A stretch of DNA of 64,000 bases from Halopseudomonas maritima (GCF_021545785.1 NZ_CP079801.1:3468001-3532000); one strand, 5' to 3'. Shown: positions 34,964 to 44,349, counted from the first letter of the stretch. The notes: generated by a model from the letters alone, not told the origin. Translations and numbers: made by a program.

Positions 34964-35983
34964 TTGTCCGCGTCAATCCGCATTGCGATTGATGTGATGG
35001 GCGGGGACCGCGGTCCCCGCTGCATTGTCTCCGCTGCCCGGCGTAGTCTCTCTCTTTATCCCTCCCTGTGTATCACCCTGGTTGGCGCTGCCGATAGCGT
35101 TGAGCCGTTGCTGACACCTGCCGATCTTGCCTCCGGGCGGATTGTCTTGCGGCCTGCCCGCGAACAGATTCTTGCTGATGACCCGCCTGCCAGCGTCCTG
35201 CGTGGCAAGCCTGATGCGTCCATGCGCGTGGCCCTGCAATTGGTGCGCGATGGCGAGGTGGATGGCTGTCTGAGTGCGGGCAATACCGGTGCGCTGATGG
35301 TGCTTGCGCGCGCGGTGCTGGGCACCCTTGATGGCGTGCGGCGGCCGGCGATCATGGCGGCGCTGCCTGTATCCGGCAAGCTCTGTCATGTGCTGGATCT
35401 GGGCGCCAATGTCGACTGTCCGGCCGAGCAGCTCTTCGAGTTTGCGGTCATGGGGTCGGCGGCCGCAGCGCAGCTGAGCGGCAACCCGGCGCCGCGAATC
35501 GCCCTGCTCAATATTGGTAGTGAAACCCATAAGGGCAATCGTCAGGTGCGTGATGCAGCGAGCTTGCTGGCATCTTGCGGTCAGCTCAATTATATCGGGC
35601 ACATTGAGGGCGACGGGCTGTTCCGCGGCGAGGCCGACGTGGTGGTGTGCGATGGGTTTGTGGGTAATGTGCTGCTGAAAGCGAGCGAAGGGCTGGCGCG
35701 CTACCTGCAGGGCGAGCTGCGCGCGGCCTTTGCTGGTAGTCGGCTGCTACGCTGGTTGGCGCCGCTGGTGTTGCATGCAACCCGCGGCGTGCGCGAGCGG
35801 CATGATCCGGGTCGCTACAACGGGGCGAGTCTACTGGGGCTGCGCGGTGTGGTGATGAAAAGTCATGGCGCCGCGGATGAGGCGGCCATGGTGGCAGCCA
35901 TCGGGCATACGATGCGTGCCTGCGAGGTGCGGCTGCCCGAGCGCATTGCCGGCTGCGTGCAGGAATATCGGGCTGCGCTGTGA
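34964..35983 (+). CDS. plsX: Phosphate acyltransferase PlsX
   Basis: PlsX makes acyl-phosphate from acyl-ACP for glycerol-3-phosphate acylation. The N-terminal RIAIDVMGGDRGP motif and the GNTGALMVLA and VCDGFVGNVLLK motifs are intact over 339 residues. The frame has no ATG at the right place; a TTG at 34964, three bases after rpmF, is the only start matching the family length. Such a rare start with a weak ribosome site suggests coupling to rpmF translation. Confidence 0.93.
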   Translation: MSASIRIAIDVMGGDRGPRCIVSAARRSLSLYPSLCITLVGAADSVEPLLTPADLASGRIVLRPAREQILADDPPASVLRGKPDASMRVALQLVRDGEVDGCLSAGNTGALMVLARAVLGTLDGVRRPAIMAALPVSGKLCHVLDLGANVDCPAEQLFEFAVMGSAAAAQLSGNPAPRIALLNIGSETHKGNRQVRDAASLLASCGQLNYIGHIEGDGLFRGEADVVVCDGFVGNVLLKASEGLARYLQGELRAAFAGSRLLRWLAPLVLHATRGVRERHDPGRYNGASLLGLRGVVMKSHGAADEAAMVAAIGHTMRACEVRLPERIAGCVQEYRAAL

Positions 35984-36042
35984 CCTCGATCGAGGGCGGG
36001 GCATCCAAAAAACCAGTTAAGGTCTGTTGCCGCCTCGTGATC

Positions 36043-36099
36043 CTGCCTGCTGTAGTCTGTTGTCGAGCAGGCAGTGAAAAGCGTGGCGTGGTTTAAACC
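36043..36099 (+). promoter_or_regulatory. Hairpin and palindrome in the plsX-fabD spacer
   Basis: CTGCCTGCT (36043-36051) and AGCAGGCAG (36066-36074) form a perfect 9-bp stem with a 14-nt loop; there is no T run, so it is not a classic terminator. Sixteen bases on, GGTTTAAACC (36090-36099) is a perfect palindrome that could bind a dimeric regulator. No clear promoter is seen; fabD starts at 36136. Confidence 0.4.
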
Positions 36100-36135
36100 G
36101 TAAACTCTGCAATCTTTTGATAACAGGATGATGAT

Positions 36136-37074
36136 ATGACGTATTCCCTCGGCTTTGTTTTCCCCGGTCAGGGTTCGCAGTCGGTTGGCATGCTTGGTGA
36201 GCTGGCTGAACAGCACGCCGTCATCAAGGATACCTTTGCCGAAGCTTCTGATGCGTTGGGCTATGATCTGTGGGCGCTGAGCCAGAATGGCCCCGAGGCT
36301 GACCTGAATCGTACCGATCGGACACAGCCGGCTATCCTGACTGCATCGGTAGCGCTCTGGCGCTTGTGGTGTGAGCAGTCCGCTGCGCGCCCGGATTTTG
36401 TTGCGGGTCACAGCCTGGGTGAGTATTCGGCGCTGGTTGCTGCCGGCGTACTGAAATTTGCCGACGCCGTTCGCCTGGTTGAGCGTCGCGGTCAGTTGAT
36501 GCAGCAGGCCGTGCCTGAAGGGCAGGGCAGCATGGCTGCGATTCTGGGGCTGGAAGATCAGCAGATCATCGACCTGTGCGCTGCAGCGTCTCAGGGTGAG
36601 GTGGTCAGTGCGGTGAACTTTAACGCGCCGGGCCAGGTCGTTATTGCTGGTCAGGTGGCGGCGGTTGAGCGTGCTATCGAAGCTTGCAAGACTGCTGGCG
36701 CCAAGCGTGCATTGCCGCTGCCCGTCAGCGTGCCGTCGCACTGCGCACTGATGCAGCCAGCCGCCGAGCAGCTGGCGGACGACTTTGCTGCGCTGACCTG
36801 GCAGGCACCTGAAATTACCCTGGTGCAGAACGTTACGGCGCGTCCGGCGGCCGATCAGGCGGCGCTGCGTCAACTGCTGGTTGAGCAGCTCTACAGCCCG
36901 GTGCGCTGGGTTGAATCGGTGGTATATATGGCTGATCAGGGTGTGACTGATCTGGTCGAATGTGGGCCGGGCAAGGTGCTCGGTGGGCTGAACAAGCGTT
37001 GCGCCAAGGGCGTCAACAATCACAGCCTGGAAAGTGCTGCGGGTTTCGAGGCCTGCCGCGCACAGTTTGCTTGA
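36136..37074 (+). CDS. fabD: Malonyl-CoA:ACP transacylase
   Basis: FabD loads malonyl onto ACP for fatty acid synthesis. The active-site Ser93 lies in GHSLGEYSAL and the partner His202 in VPSHCALM; the N-terminal FPGQGSQ motif is present. Length 312 is normal. A 152-bp spacer with a hairpin separates it from plsX, and fabG follows after ten bases. Confidence 0.97.
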   Translation: MTYSLGFVFPGQGSQSVGMLGELAEQHAVIKDTFAEASDALGYDLWALSQNGPEADLNRTDRTQPAILTASVALWRLWCEQSAARPDFVAGHSLGEYSALVAAGVLKFADAVRLVERRGQLMQQAVPEGQGSMAAILGLEDQQIIDLCAAASQGEVVSAVNFNAPGQVVIAGQVAAVERAIEACKTAGAKRALPLPVSVPSHCALMQPAAEQLADDFAALTWQAPEITLVQNVTARPAADQAALRQLLVEQLYSPVRWVESVVYMADQGVTDLVECGPGKVLGGLNKRCAKGVNNHSLESAAGFEACRAQFA

Positions 37075-37084
37075 GGAGCAGGAC

Positions 37085-37825
37085 ATGAGTCTGGAAGGAA
37101 AGGTAGCGCTGGTCACCGGCGCGAGCAGAGGCATCGGGCAAGCCATTGCCCACGCATTGGCAGCGCAAGGCGCCGTCGTTGTAGGGACGGCAACCAGTGA
37201 CCAGGGCGCTCAGGCGATTGGCGACAAACTGGCTGCTGCGGGGTACAAGGGCGCTGGCATGAAGCTGGATGTACGTGACCCCGAATCGGTTGCTGCGGTA
37301 TTGGCTGCGATCACCGAGAGCTACGGTGCGCCGGCGATCCTGGTCAACAACGCGGGTATTACCGCCGATAATCTGCTGATGCGGATGAAGGATGACGAGT
37401 GGGATGATGTTATCGGCACCAACCTCAGCTCGGTCTACCGTTTGTCCAAGGCTGTCCTGCGGGGCATGACCAAGGGTCGCTGGGGGCGTATCATTAACAT
37501 CAGTTCGGTGGTGGGCGGCATGGGTAATGCCGGTCAGTCCAACTACGCGGCAGCCAAGGCGGGTATGGAAGGTTTTACCCGTGCGTTGGCCCGTGAAGTT
37601 GGCTCACGCGCCATTACTGTGAACGCGGTTGCACCCGGCTTTATTGACACTGACATGACGCGTGCGCTTAATGACAGCCAGCGTTCGGTCATGCTGGAGC
37701 AGATCCCGCTCGCGCGTCTGGGGCAGGCAGAAGAAATTGCTGCTGCGGTTGCATTCCTGGCAAGCGAGAGCGCTGGCTACATTACCGGTGCTACACTGCC
37801 AGTCAACGGTGGCATGTACATGTAA
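37085..37825 (+). CDS. fabG: 3-oxoacyl-ACP reductase
   Basis: FabG reduces beta-ketoacyl-ACP with NADPH. The Rossmann motif TGASRGIG (11-18), NNAG (88-91), and the catalytic Ser, Tyr154 and Lys158 (SNYAAAKAG) are intact. The longer frame from 37034 overlaps fabD; the ATG at 37085 follows GAGGAG and gives 246 residues, the family length. After the stop a hairpin CCGCCGA/TCGGCGG at about 37832-37857 may weaken read-through into acpP. Confidence 0.97.
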   Translation: MSLEGKVALVTGASRGIGQAIAHALAAQGAVVVGTATSDQGAQAIGDKLAAAGYKGAGMKLDVRDPESVAAVLAAITESYGAPAILVNNAGITADNLLMRMKDDEWDDVIGTNLSSVYRLSKAVLRGMTKGRWGRIINISSVVGGMGNAGQSNYAAAKAGMEGFTRALAREVGSRAITVNAVAPGFIDTDMTRALNDSQRSVMLEQIPLARLGQAEEIAAAVAFLASESAGYITGATLPVNGGMYM

Positions 37826-37921
37826 CTGGCTGCCGCCGATGGCACAGCCGTCGGCGGTGACGAGTTTCAACAGGTGGAAGCCGCAGGCTTTGACCTCATT
37901 TGCGTAAGATACGATTCACGC

Positions 37922-37949
37922 TTGAAACCAAGAGAATTGTTTCTATAAA
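37922..37949 (+). promoter_or_regulatory. Predicted strong sigma-70 promoter of acpP
   Basis: TTGAAA (37922-37927), a 16-bp spacer and TATAAA (37944-37949). The start site would be near 37956, leaving a 44-nt leader before acpP. A separate promoter fits the very high demand for acyl carrier protein. Confidence 0.75.
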
Positions 37950-37999
37950 CTACCCGCAGTCCGGCTTCTCGGAACTGCAAATAGGAGTGAGAACAAGGT

Positions 38000-38236
38000 A
38001 TGAGTACCATCGAAGAACGCGTCAAGAAAATCGTTGCCGAGCAGCTCGGTGTCAAAGAAGAGGAAGTGACCAACAGCGCTTCTTTCGTTGAAGATCTTGG
38101 CGCTGACTCCCTGGACACCGTGGAGCTGGTGATGGCTCTCGAAGAAGAATTCGAGACCGAGATTCCGGATGAAGAAGCCGAGAAGATCACCACCGTTCAG
38201 GAAGCTATCGACTACGTGAATGCTCATCAGAAGTAA
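38000..38236 (+). CDS. acpP: Acyl carrier protein
   Basis: The 78-residue acidic protein carries the phosphopantetheine site Ser37 in GADSLDTVE. It shuttles all intermediates of fatty acid synthesis and feeds lipid A and phospholipid enzymes, several of them encoded in this window (LpxK pathway, PlsX). It has its own promoter and terminator, so it can be transcribed alone at high level. AGGAG precedes the ATG. Confidence 0.98.
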   Translation: MSTIEERVKKIVAEQLGVKEEEVTNSASFVEDLGADSLDTVELVMALEEEFETEIPDEEAEKITTVQEAIDYVNAHQK

Positions 38237-38256
38237 TCACGTCGCTTGCTGACTGA

Positions 38257-38292
38257 AAGAGCCGCAGAGCCGAATAGCCCTGCGGCTTTTTT
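38257..38292 (+). terminator. Rho-independent terminator after acpP
   Basis: The stem AGCCGCAG/CTGCGGCT (38260-38287) is followed by a run of T ending at 38292. It separates acpP from fabF. Confidence 0.88.
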
Positions 38293-38335
38293 GTGTCTGC
38301 GTATTGTCGATAGCTTGCCGGTTGGCATGCCTGTA

Positions 38336-38364
38336 TTGCCGCTATCGTCATTTGCGCCGACAAT
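38336..38364 (+). promoter_or_regulatory. Possible promoter of fabF
   Basis: TTGCCG (38336-38341), a 17-bp spacer and GACAAT (38359-38364). Since the acpP terminator lies just upstream, a promoter is expected here, but the boxes are moderate. Confidence 0.35.
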
Positions 38365-38426
38365 AGGGCAGTTTTGCGGCCGTTGTCGGCTGCTCTGATG
38401 TTCAAGCGTTTAATAAGGAGTGTGCC

Positions 38427-39668
38427 GTGTCGCGCAGACGCGTGGTAGTTACAGGTCTGGGGATGTTGTCGCCACTGGGTAATACGGTCGAAAGCAGCTG
38501 GCAGGCCGCACTGGCGGGAAAGAGCGGGATCGGCCCGATTGAGCACATGGATGTCAGTGCCTTTGGTACGCGCATCGGCGGCTCGGTGCGTGATTTCGAG
38601 GTTGAGCTGTACATGGCCGCGAAAGAAGCGCGCAAGCTGGATTTGTTTATCCAGTACGGGTTGGCTGCCTGCATTCAATCGATTACCGACTCGGGACTGG
38701 AGATTACCGACCAGAACCGTGATCGTATCGGTGTTGTGATGGGTTCCGGTATTGGTGGCCTGACCAACATCGAGAAAAACCACGAGCAGTTGCTCAATAG
38801 CGGTCCGCGCCGTATTTCTCCCTTCTTTGTGCCCGGCTCGATCATCAACATGGTTGCTGGCTATCTGTCCATTCAGTACGGTCTGCAAGGTCCCAACTAT
38901 GCGCTGACCACCGCGTGCACCACGGGTACGCACAGCATCGGCATGGCGGCCCGCAACATTGCTTACGGTGAGGCGGATGTGATGGTGGCGGGTGGCTCGG
39001 AAATGGCGACCACCAGCCTGGGTCTGGGCGGTTTCAGTGCGGCTCGTGCCATGTCGACCCGTAATGATGATCCCCAGGGCGCCAGCCGCCCTTGGGATCG
39101 TGAGCGTGACGGTTTTGTGCTGTCTGACGGCGCCGGCGCCCTGGTGCTGGAGGAGTACGAGCACGCCAAGGCGCGTGGCGCAACTATTTATGCCGAGCTG
39201 GTTGGCTTTGGCATGAGCGGCGACGCCTATCACATGACTGCTCCGCCGGAAGACGGTCGGGGTGGCGCCAAGTGCATGGAGAATGCCCTGAAAGATGCTG
39301 GCCTGAACCCGGATCAAGTGGACTACATCAACGCCCACGGGACGTCGACCCCCGCCGGGGATGTGGCTGAGACCCGTGCGGTCAAGTCGGTGTTTGGTGC
39401 TCATGCCAGCGAGCTGGCAATCAGTTCGACCAAGTCCATGACCGGTCACCTGCTGGGCGCTGCCGGCGCCGTGGAAGCGGTTTTCAGCGTGCTGGCGCTG
39501 CGTGATCAGGTCGCGCCGCCAACCATCAATCTGGATAACCCGGATGAAGGCTGTGATCTGAATTATGTGCCGCATCAGGCGCAGCAACGCGCGCTGAATG
39601 TCGTGCTGTCCAACTCCTTTGGTTTTGGCGGTACCAACGGCAGTCTGGTATTTCGTCGCTGCGAATGA
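38427..39668 (+). CDS. fabF: Beta-ketoacyl-ACP synthase II
   Basis: FabF elongates acyl-ACP with malonyl-ACP. The Cys-His-His triad is Cys164 (TTACTTGTHS), His304 (NAHGTSTP) and His341 (TGHLLGAAG). It starts at GTG with a good TAAGGAG site. Length 413 is normal. The stop overlaps the pabC start by four bases, beginning a tightly coupled string of genes up to holB. Confidence 0.97.
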   Translation: MSRRRVVVTGLGMLSPLGNTVESSWQAALAGKSGIGPIEHMDVSAFGTRIGGSVRDFEVELYMAAKEARKLDLFIQYGLAACIQSITDSGLEITDQNRDRIGVVMGSGIGGLTNIEKNHEQLLNSGPRRISPFFVPGSIINMVAGYLSIQYGLQGPNYALTTACTTGTHSIGMAARNIAYGEADVMVAGGSEMATTSLGLGGFSAARAMSTRNDDPQGASRPWDRERDGFVLSDGAGALVLEEYEHAKARGATIYAELVGFGMSGDAYHMTAPPEDGRGGAKCMENALKDAGLNPDQVDYINAHGTSTPAGDVAETRAVKSVFGAHASELAISSTKSMTGHLLGAAGAVEAVFSVLALRDQVAPPTINLDNPDEGCDLNYVPHQAQQRALNVVLSNSFGFGGTNGSLVFRRCE

Positions 39669-40498
39669 GCGCTGACGCCAAGCCGGTGAGCTGGACCTTG
39701 GTCAATGGCGAACCGGCTGGTAGCTTGCCGGTGAGCGATCGCGGCCTGGCCTACGGCGACGGCCTGTTTGAAACCCTGCGCGCTGTGGCTGGTGGCTTGC
39801 CGCTATTGCAGCGCCACCTGAAACGCCTGCAGCGTGGCTGTGAGGCGCTGGCAATACCCTTTGCCAGCGCGCAGATCGAAGCCGAGCTGCGCGACGCCGC
39901 GGTGCGGTTGGGTGAGGGGGTCATCAAGCTGACGCTGACACGCGGCAGTGGCCCGCGGGGTTATGCCGCGCCGTCAGAACCGCAGCCAACGCGCATTCTC
40001 AGCGCTGCTCCAGCGCCGGTTACCGACCCGGCACGACGCGAGGGCATAGCACTGTTTGCCTGCCGCACGCGCTTGTCGGAACAGCCTCTGCTGGCGGGGT
40101 TAAAGCACCTCAATCGATTGGATCAGGTGTTGGCGCGTAGCGAGTGGCAGTCGCCCGAATTTGCTGAAGGTCTGGTGTGCGATCAGCAGGGAAGGCCAGT
40201 AGAGTGCACCATGAGCAATTTGCTGATTTGGTTGGACGAGGGGTGGGTTACCCCCTCGCTCGAGCATTGCGGTGTGCGCGGTGTGATGCGCGATTATCTA
40301 CTTGATACGCTGACCGCGCGGGGCGTCCCGGTAGTAGAGCAGTCGATTGATATGGATATGCTGTTCAGCGCGCAGGAAGTTTGCTGCTGCAACAGTCTGA
40401 TTGGCGTCTGGCCGGTGATACGGTTGGGCGAGCAGCGTTGGTCGGTAGGGCCGCAAACACGCTTCCTGCAAACCCTGGCAGAACAGGTTTATCAGTGA
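39665..40498 (+). CDS. pabC: Aminodeoxychorismate lyase
   Basis: PabC is a fold-type IV PLP enzyme that releases pyruvate to give p-aminobenzoate for folate. The PLP Lys lies in GLKHLNRLDQ, and VSDRGLAYGDGLFETL is the usual N-terminal motif. Length 277 is normal. It overlaps fabF (ATGA) and mltG (GTGA). Its placement between fatty acid and cell-wall genes is conserved from E. coli onward. Confidence 0.94.
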   Translation: MSADAKPVSWTLVNGEPAGSLPVSDRGLAYGDGLFETLRAVAGGLPLLQRHLKRLQRGCEALAIPFASAQIEAELRDAAVRLGEGVIKLTLTRGSGPRGYAAPSEPQPTRILSAAPAPVTDPARREGIALFACRTRLSEQPLLAGLKHLNRLDQVLARSEWQSPEFAEGLVCDQQGRPVECTMSNLLIWLDEGWVTPSLEHCGVRGVMRDYLLDTLTARGVPVVEQSIDMDMLFSAQEVCCCNSLIGVWPVIRLGEQRWSVGPQTRFLQTLAEQVYQ

Positions 40499-41553
40499 AA
40501 AGTATTGGTAAGTTTTTGGTTGTAATGCTGTTTCTTGGCGTCGTTGTGGGGCTGTGCGGCGGTGTATGGGGCTTTGTTACCTTGCAGCGTGCGCTGCACC
40601 AGCCGCTGCAGCTGAGCGCCCCCGAGACGCTGGTGGTGCAACCGGGCAGCAGCCCGGCGCGGGTGTTCAGCGAGCTCCAGCAGCAGGGTGTGCTGCATGA
40701 CGCCGCCTGGTTGCGGCGTTACTGGCAGTGGCAGATGGAAGGCGCCGTGCTGCATGTTGGCGAATACCAGCTGCAGCCGGAAATGACCGCAGCAGAGCTG
40801 CTGCACATGATGGAGCGGGGCGAAGTGCTGCAGCGCTCGGTGACTCTGGTCGAAGGCTGGAACTTCCATCAGGTACGCGCCGCGCTGCGTGCGGCCGACA
40901 AGCTGGAGCAAACCCTTGCTGCTGACCTGAGCGATGCCGAGGTGATGAGCACCCTTGGCTTTGAGGGTGAGCACCCAGAAGGCCGGTTTTTCCCGGATAC
41001 CTATCAGTACACCTTGGGTATGAGCGACCAGGACATCCTGCGTCGCGCCCACGAGCGCATGGTCGCGGTACTGGCAGAGGTCTGGGAGGCGCGCGCCGAC
41101 AAGCTGCCAATCGACTCGCCCTACCAAGCGTTGATTCTGGCTTCCATTGTTGAAAAGGAGACCGGCGTACCCTCCGAGCGCGGAGAGATTGCCGGCGTCT
41201 TTACCCGCCGCTTGCAGATCGGCATGCGCCTGCAGACCGATCCGACCGTGATTTACGGCATGGGGGCTGACTACCAGGGCAATATCCGTCGCCGCCATCT
41301 GCAGCAGGCTACGCCCTACAACACCTACGTCATTGACGGTTTGCCGCCGACGCCAATTGCGATGCCCGGACGCGAGGCACTGGAGGCCGCTGTCAATCCA
41401 AAGCCCGGCAAGAGCCTGTATTTTGTCGCCAAGGGTGACGGCTCCCATGTATTTTCCAACTCGCTGCGCGAACACAACCGAGCGGTGCGCGCTTATCAGC
41501 TGCAGCGGCGCAGTGACTACCGCTCCAGTCCGGCGCCGGAGAGCACCCCGTGA
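40495..41553 (+). CDS. mltG: Endolytic murein transglycosylase MltG
   Basis: MltG cuts nascent peptidoglycan strands at the inner membrane and sets their length. One N-terminal helix (about 6-26) anchors a periplasmic YceG domain; the catalytic Glu is in ASIVEKETG, followed by QTDPTVIYG and PIAMPGREAL. The frame extends to 40381 inside pabC; the GTG at 40495 overlaps the pabC stop and gives 352 residues. tmk begins at GTG overlapping its stop. Confidence 0.95.
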   Translation: MKSIGKFLVVMLFLGVVVGLCGGVWGFVTLQRALHQPLQLSAPETLVVQPGSSPARVFSELQQQGVLHDAAWLRRYWQWQMEGAVLHVGEYQLQPEMTAAELLHMMERGEVLQRSVTLVEGWNFHQVRAALRAADKLEQTLAADLSDAEVMSTLGFEGEHPEGRFFPDTYQYTLGMSDQDILRRAHERMVAVLAEVWEARADKLPIDSPYQALILASIVEKETGVPSERGEIAGVFTRRLQIGMRLQTDPTVIYGMGADYQGNIRRRHLQQATPYNTYVIDGLPPTPIAMPGREALEAAVNPKPGKSLYFVAKGDGSHVFSNSLREHNRAVRAYQLQRRSDYRSSPAPESTP

Positions 41554-42182
41554 GTGGTGTCTTTGTCACGCTGGAAGGCCCAGAGGGCGCCGGCAAGTCG
41601 ACCAATCTCGCTTATATCGCTGACGCTCTGCGCGCGGCTGGCTGTGAGCCGGTGCTGACCCGTGAGCCGGGCGGCACGCCCATCGCCGAGCAGGTGCGTG
41701 GGGTGCTGCTGGCGCACCATGAAGAGCCGATGGCAGATGATGCCGAGTTATTGTTGGTGTTTGCCGCTCGCGCGCAGCATCTTGATCGGGTTATTCGCCC
41801 GGCCCTGGCGGCTGGCCGTGTGGTCATCAGCGACCGCTTCACTGACGCCACTTACGCCTATCAGGGTGGCGGACGTGGCATAGATCAGACGCGGATTGCC
41901 GAGTTGGAGCAGTGGACGCAGGGCGACCTGCGCCCCGACCTGACCTTGATTCTGGATGTGCCCGTTGAGGTCGGTATGCAGCGTGCCCGTGCCCGTAGCG
42001 CGCTGGACCGCTTTGAAAGTGAGCAGCAGACGTTTTTCGAGGCGGTACGCAGCAGCTATCTCACGCGTGCAGCGATGGCGCCCGAGCGCTACGTGGTGGT
42101 GGACGCCAGTACGGACCTGGCTCAGGTGCAGCAAAGCCTGCAGCCGTTTATTGACCAACTGCTGGAGTGCTGGCGTGCTTGA
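41550..42182 (+). CDS. tmk: Thymidylate kinase
   Basis: Tmk phosphorylates dTMP to dTDP. The P-loop is EGPEGAGKST (about 8-17), the DR motif is SDRFTDATYAYQG and the LID region has RARARSALDRFE. Length 210 is normal. It starts at GTG overlapping the mltG stop and overlaps holB by eight bases. Confidence 0.96.
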   Translation: MSGVFVTLEGPEGAGKSTNLAYIADALRAAGCEPVLTREPGGTPIAEQVRGVLLAHHEEPMADDAELLLVFAARAQHLDRVIRPALAAGRVVISDRFTDATYAYQGGGRGIDQTRIAELEQWTQGDLRPDLTLILDVPVEVGMQRARARSALDRFESEQQTFFEAVRSSYLTRAAMAPERYVVVDASTDLAQVQQSLQPFIDQLLECWRA

Positions 42183-43167
42183 TGCTGTCACCGCCATGCC
42201 CTGGCATCAGGGGCATTGGCAGGCGCTGGTCGCCCAATCACAGTTTGCTCATGCCTACCTGTTTACCGGACCATCAGGCGCGGGCAAGCGCGCGTTCGCC
42301 AGTGCCTTTGCGGCCTGGTTGATGTGCGAGCAACCCGCTACGGGTCAGGCGTGCCAGCAGTGCCGCAGTTGCCTGCTGCGACAGGCTGGCAGTCATCCCG
42401 ACCTGCTGACTATCGCACCGGAGGAAGAGGGCAAGGCGATCCGCGTGGATGCGATTCGCCAACTGGTCGACTTTATTGCCCAGACCGCTCAGCAGGGCGG
42501 GCGCAAGGTGGTGGTGCTGCACCCCGCTGAGTCGATGAACCAGAACGCGGCCAACGCGCTGCTGAAATCGCTGGAAGAACCCACCGCTGATACCTATTTG
42601 TTGCTGATCAGCGATCAGCCGAGCCGGTTGTTGCCGACCATTCGCAGTCGCTGCCGCGTGCAGCCGCTTGGGCCGCCGGCGGCGGAGCAGGCGCGTAGCT
42701 GGCTGGCGGGGCAACTGCCGGACAGCAGTCCCGAGCAGCATCAGTTGTTGTTGCAGATGGCCGGCGGCGCGCCGTTGCGTGCCCTGGCGTTGCAGCAAAT
42801 GGACGCTCTGGCATTGCGAGACAAGGTGGTAGAGGGCGTAAAGGCGCTGCTCAAGGGGCAGGTGTCTGCGCCGCGCCTGGGCGAGCAGTGGAACGCCGTG
42901 CCGATGGAGTTGTTGCTCGCGTGGTTTGCCGACTGGACGCTGGATTTGCTCAAGCTGCAGCAAAAGGCCCAGGAGGTTGCTCACAACGCCGATATGGATA
43001 AGGTGCTGGGTTACATGGCGCAACGTGTGCAGCCGTTGGCGCTGCTACACTGGCAAGAGTGGTTGCTGGCACATCGCCGTCAATTCGACAATAAAGCGAA
43101 CCTGAATCGCCAACTGTTTTTGGAAAAGCTGCTCGCAGAGTGGAAAACGCTCGTTGAAAGGCGTTAA
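42175..43167 (+). CDS. holB: DNA polymerase III delta' subunit
   Basis: Delta' is part of the clamp loader. The AAA+ fold shows a P-loop-like GPSGAGKRA and a four-Cys zinc module in the span CEQPATGQACQQCRSC, followed by SHPD and the sensor region LLKSLEEP. A GTG at 42175, inside the end of tmk, gives 330 residues; an ATG at 42196 is the alternative. Conserved order tmk-holB-pilZ-tatD follows. Confidence 0.94.
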   Translation: MLDAVTAMPWHQGHWQALVAQSQFAHAYLFTGPSGAGKRAFASAFAAWLMCEQPATGQACQQCRSCLLRQAGSHPDLLTIAPEEEGKAIRVDAIRQLVDFIAQTAQQGGRKVVVLHPAESMNQNAANALLKSLEEPTADTYLLLISDQPSRLLPTIRSRCRVQPLGPPAAEQARSWLAGQLPDSSPEQHQLLLQMAGGAPLRALALQQMDALALRDKVVEGVKALLKGQVSAPRLGEQWNAVPMELLLAWFADWTLDLLKLQQKAQEVAHNADMDKVLGYMAQRVQPLALLHWQEWLLAHRRQFDNKANLNRQLFLEKLLAEWKTLVERR

Positions 43168-43204
43168 CCTTTCAGTCATTGCTTGATACCAAAAAGGAAT
43201 AAAG

Positions 43205-43561
43205 ATGACCACCCCTGCTGCTCCGGGTCCGCGTAACGGCATTCTATCGCTGACCATCAAGGACAAGTCTGTGCTGTATGCGGCTTATATGCCGTTTGTG
43301 AAGCACGGCGGGCTGTTCATTCCGACCAATAAGAGTTACCGCTTGGGTGATGAAGTCTTCATGCTGCTCAACCTGATGGAAGAGCCAGAGAAGATCCCCG
43401 TTGCCGGTAAGGTTATCTGGGTCACCCCCAAGGGGGCGCAGGGTAATCGCGCTGCCGGTATTGGCGTGCAGTTCAGTGATCAGGACAACACCGCACGCAG
43501 CAAGATTGAAACCTATCTGGCCGGAGCCCTGCAGTCCGACCGCCCGACCCATACCATGTAG
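43205..43561 (+). CDS. pilZ: Type IV pilus biogenesis protein PilZ
   Basis: PilZ is the 118-residue founder of its domain family and is needed for type IV pilus assembly, through PilB and FimX in relatives. The beta-barrel domain is recognisable (YAAYMPFVKHGGLFIPT, VWVTPKG-like IWVTPKGAQG) but the RxxxR c-di-GMP motif is absent, as in P. aeruginosa PilZ. It stands 37 bp after holB with an AAGGAA site. Confidence 0.94.
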   Translation: MTTPAAPGPRNGILSLTIKDKSVLYAAYMPFVKHGGLFIPTNKSYRLGDEVFMLLNLMEEPEKIPVAGKVIWVTPKGAQGNRAAGIGVQFSDQDNTARSKIETYLAGALQSDRPTHTM

Positions 43562-43566
43562 TTGTT

Positions 43567-44346
43567 ATGCTGATTGACTCGCACTGCCACCTTGATCGTC
43601 TAGACCTCACCCCTTATAACGGATCCCTCGATGCCTTGCTTGACGCCGCCAGAGCGCGCGGCGTTGGCAAGTTTCTATGCATCGGGGTGGATGCCGGCAA
43701 CGCCGCGCGAGTCCAGCAACTGGCTGACTCCCACCCGGATGTGTACTGCAGCGTCGGCGTGCACCCCCTGGACCTGAAAGACGGCCACAGCACTGACCTG
43801 GACTGGCTGCTGGCAACGCTTTCGCATCCGCGCACTGTTGCCATCGGCGAGACCGGCCTTGATTATCACTACGAGCCAGCGTTGGCCGAGCAGCAGAAGG
43901 CGTCCTTCGCCATTCATCTGCAAGCTGCGCAACACACTGGCAAGCCGGTGGTTATTCATACGCGTGCTGCGCGGCAGGATACGCTGGACATGCTGCGCGC
44001 GGCTGATCTGGCCAACGCCGGTGTGTTGCACTGTTTCACCGAGGACTGGCCCATGGCCCGAGCCGCGTTGGACATGGGCTATTACATCTCGCTTTCGGGC
44101 ATTGTCACCTTCCGCAATGCCGACGCGCTGCGTGAGGTTGCCCGGCAGGTTCCGGCTGACCGCTTACTGGTCGAAACCGACTCACCTTATCTCGCGCCGG
44201 TACCACATCGGGGCAAGCCCAACGAGCCGCAGTACGTCTGCGAGGTTGCGGCGTTTCTTGCCGAGCTGCGTGGCGAAACGCTGGAGCAGTTGCAGCAGCA
44301 GACGACGGATAACTTCCATCGACTGTTTCCGCTGGCGGCGGGCTGA
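43567..44346 (+). CDS. TatD-family metal-dependent hydrolase
   Basis: The 259-residue TIM-barrel protein has the family metal motif DSHCHLD near the start, GETGLDYHY, and HTRAARQDT, with LVETDSPYL carrying the final Asp. TatD proteins have DNase activity in E. coli; the YcfH paralogue sits in the same place after holB, so this may be a YcfH counterpart. It is six bases after pilZ and ends the plus-strand run. Confidence 0.9.
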   Translation: MLIDSHCHLDRLDLTPYNGSLDALLDAARARGVGKFLCIGVDAGNAARVQQLADSHPDVYCSVGVHPLDLKDGHSTDLDWLLATLSHPRTVAIGETGLDYHYEPALAEQQKASFAIHLQAAQHTGKPVVIHTRAARQDTLDMLRAADLANAGVLHCFTEDWPMARAALDMGYYISLSGIVTFRNADALREVARQVPADRLLVETDSPYLAPVPHRGKPNEPQYVCEVAAFLAELRGETLEQLQQQTTDNFHRLFPLAAG

Positions 44347-44349
44347 GGG

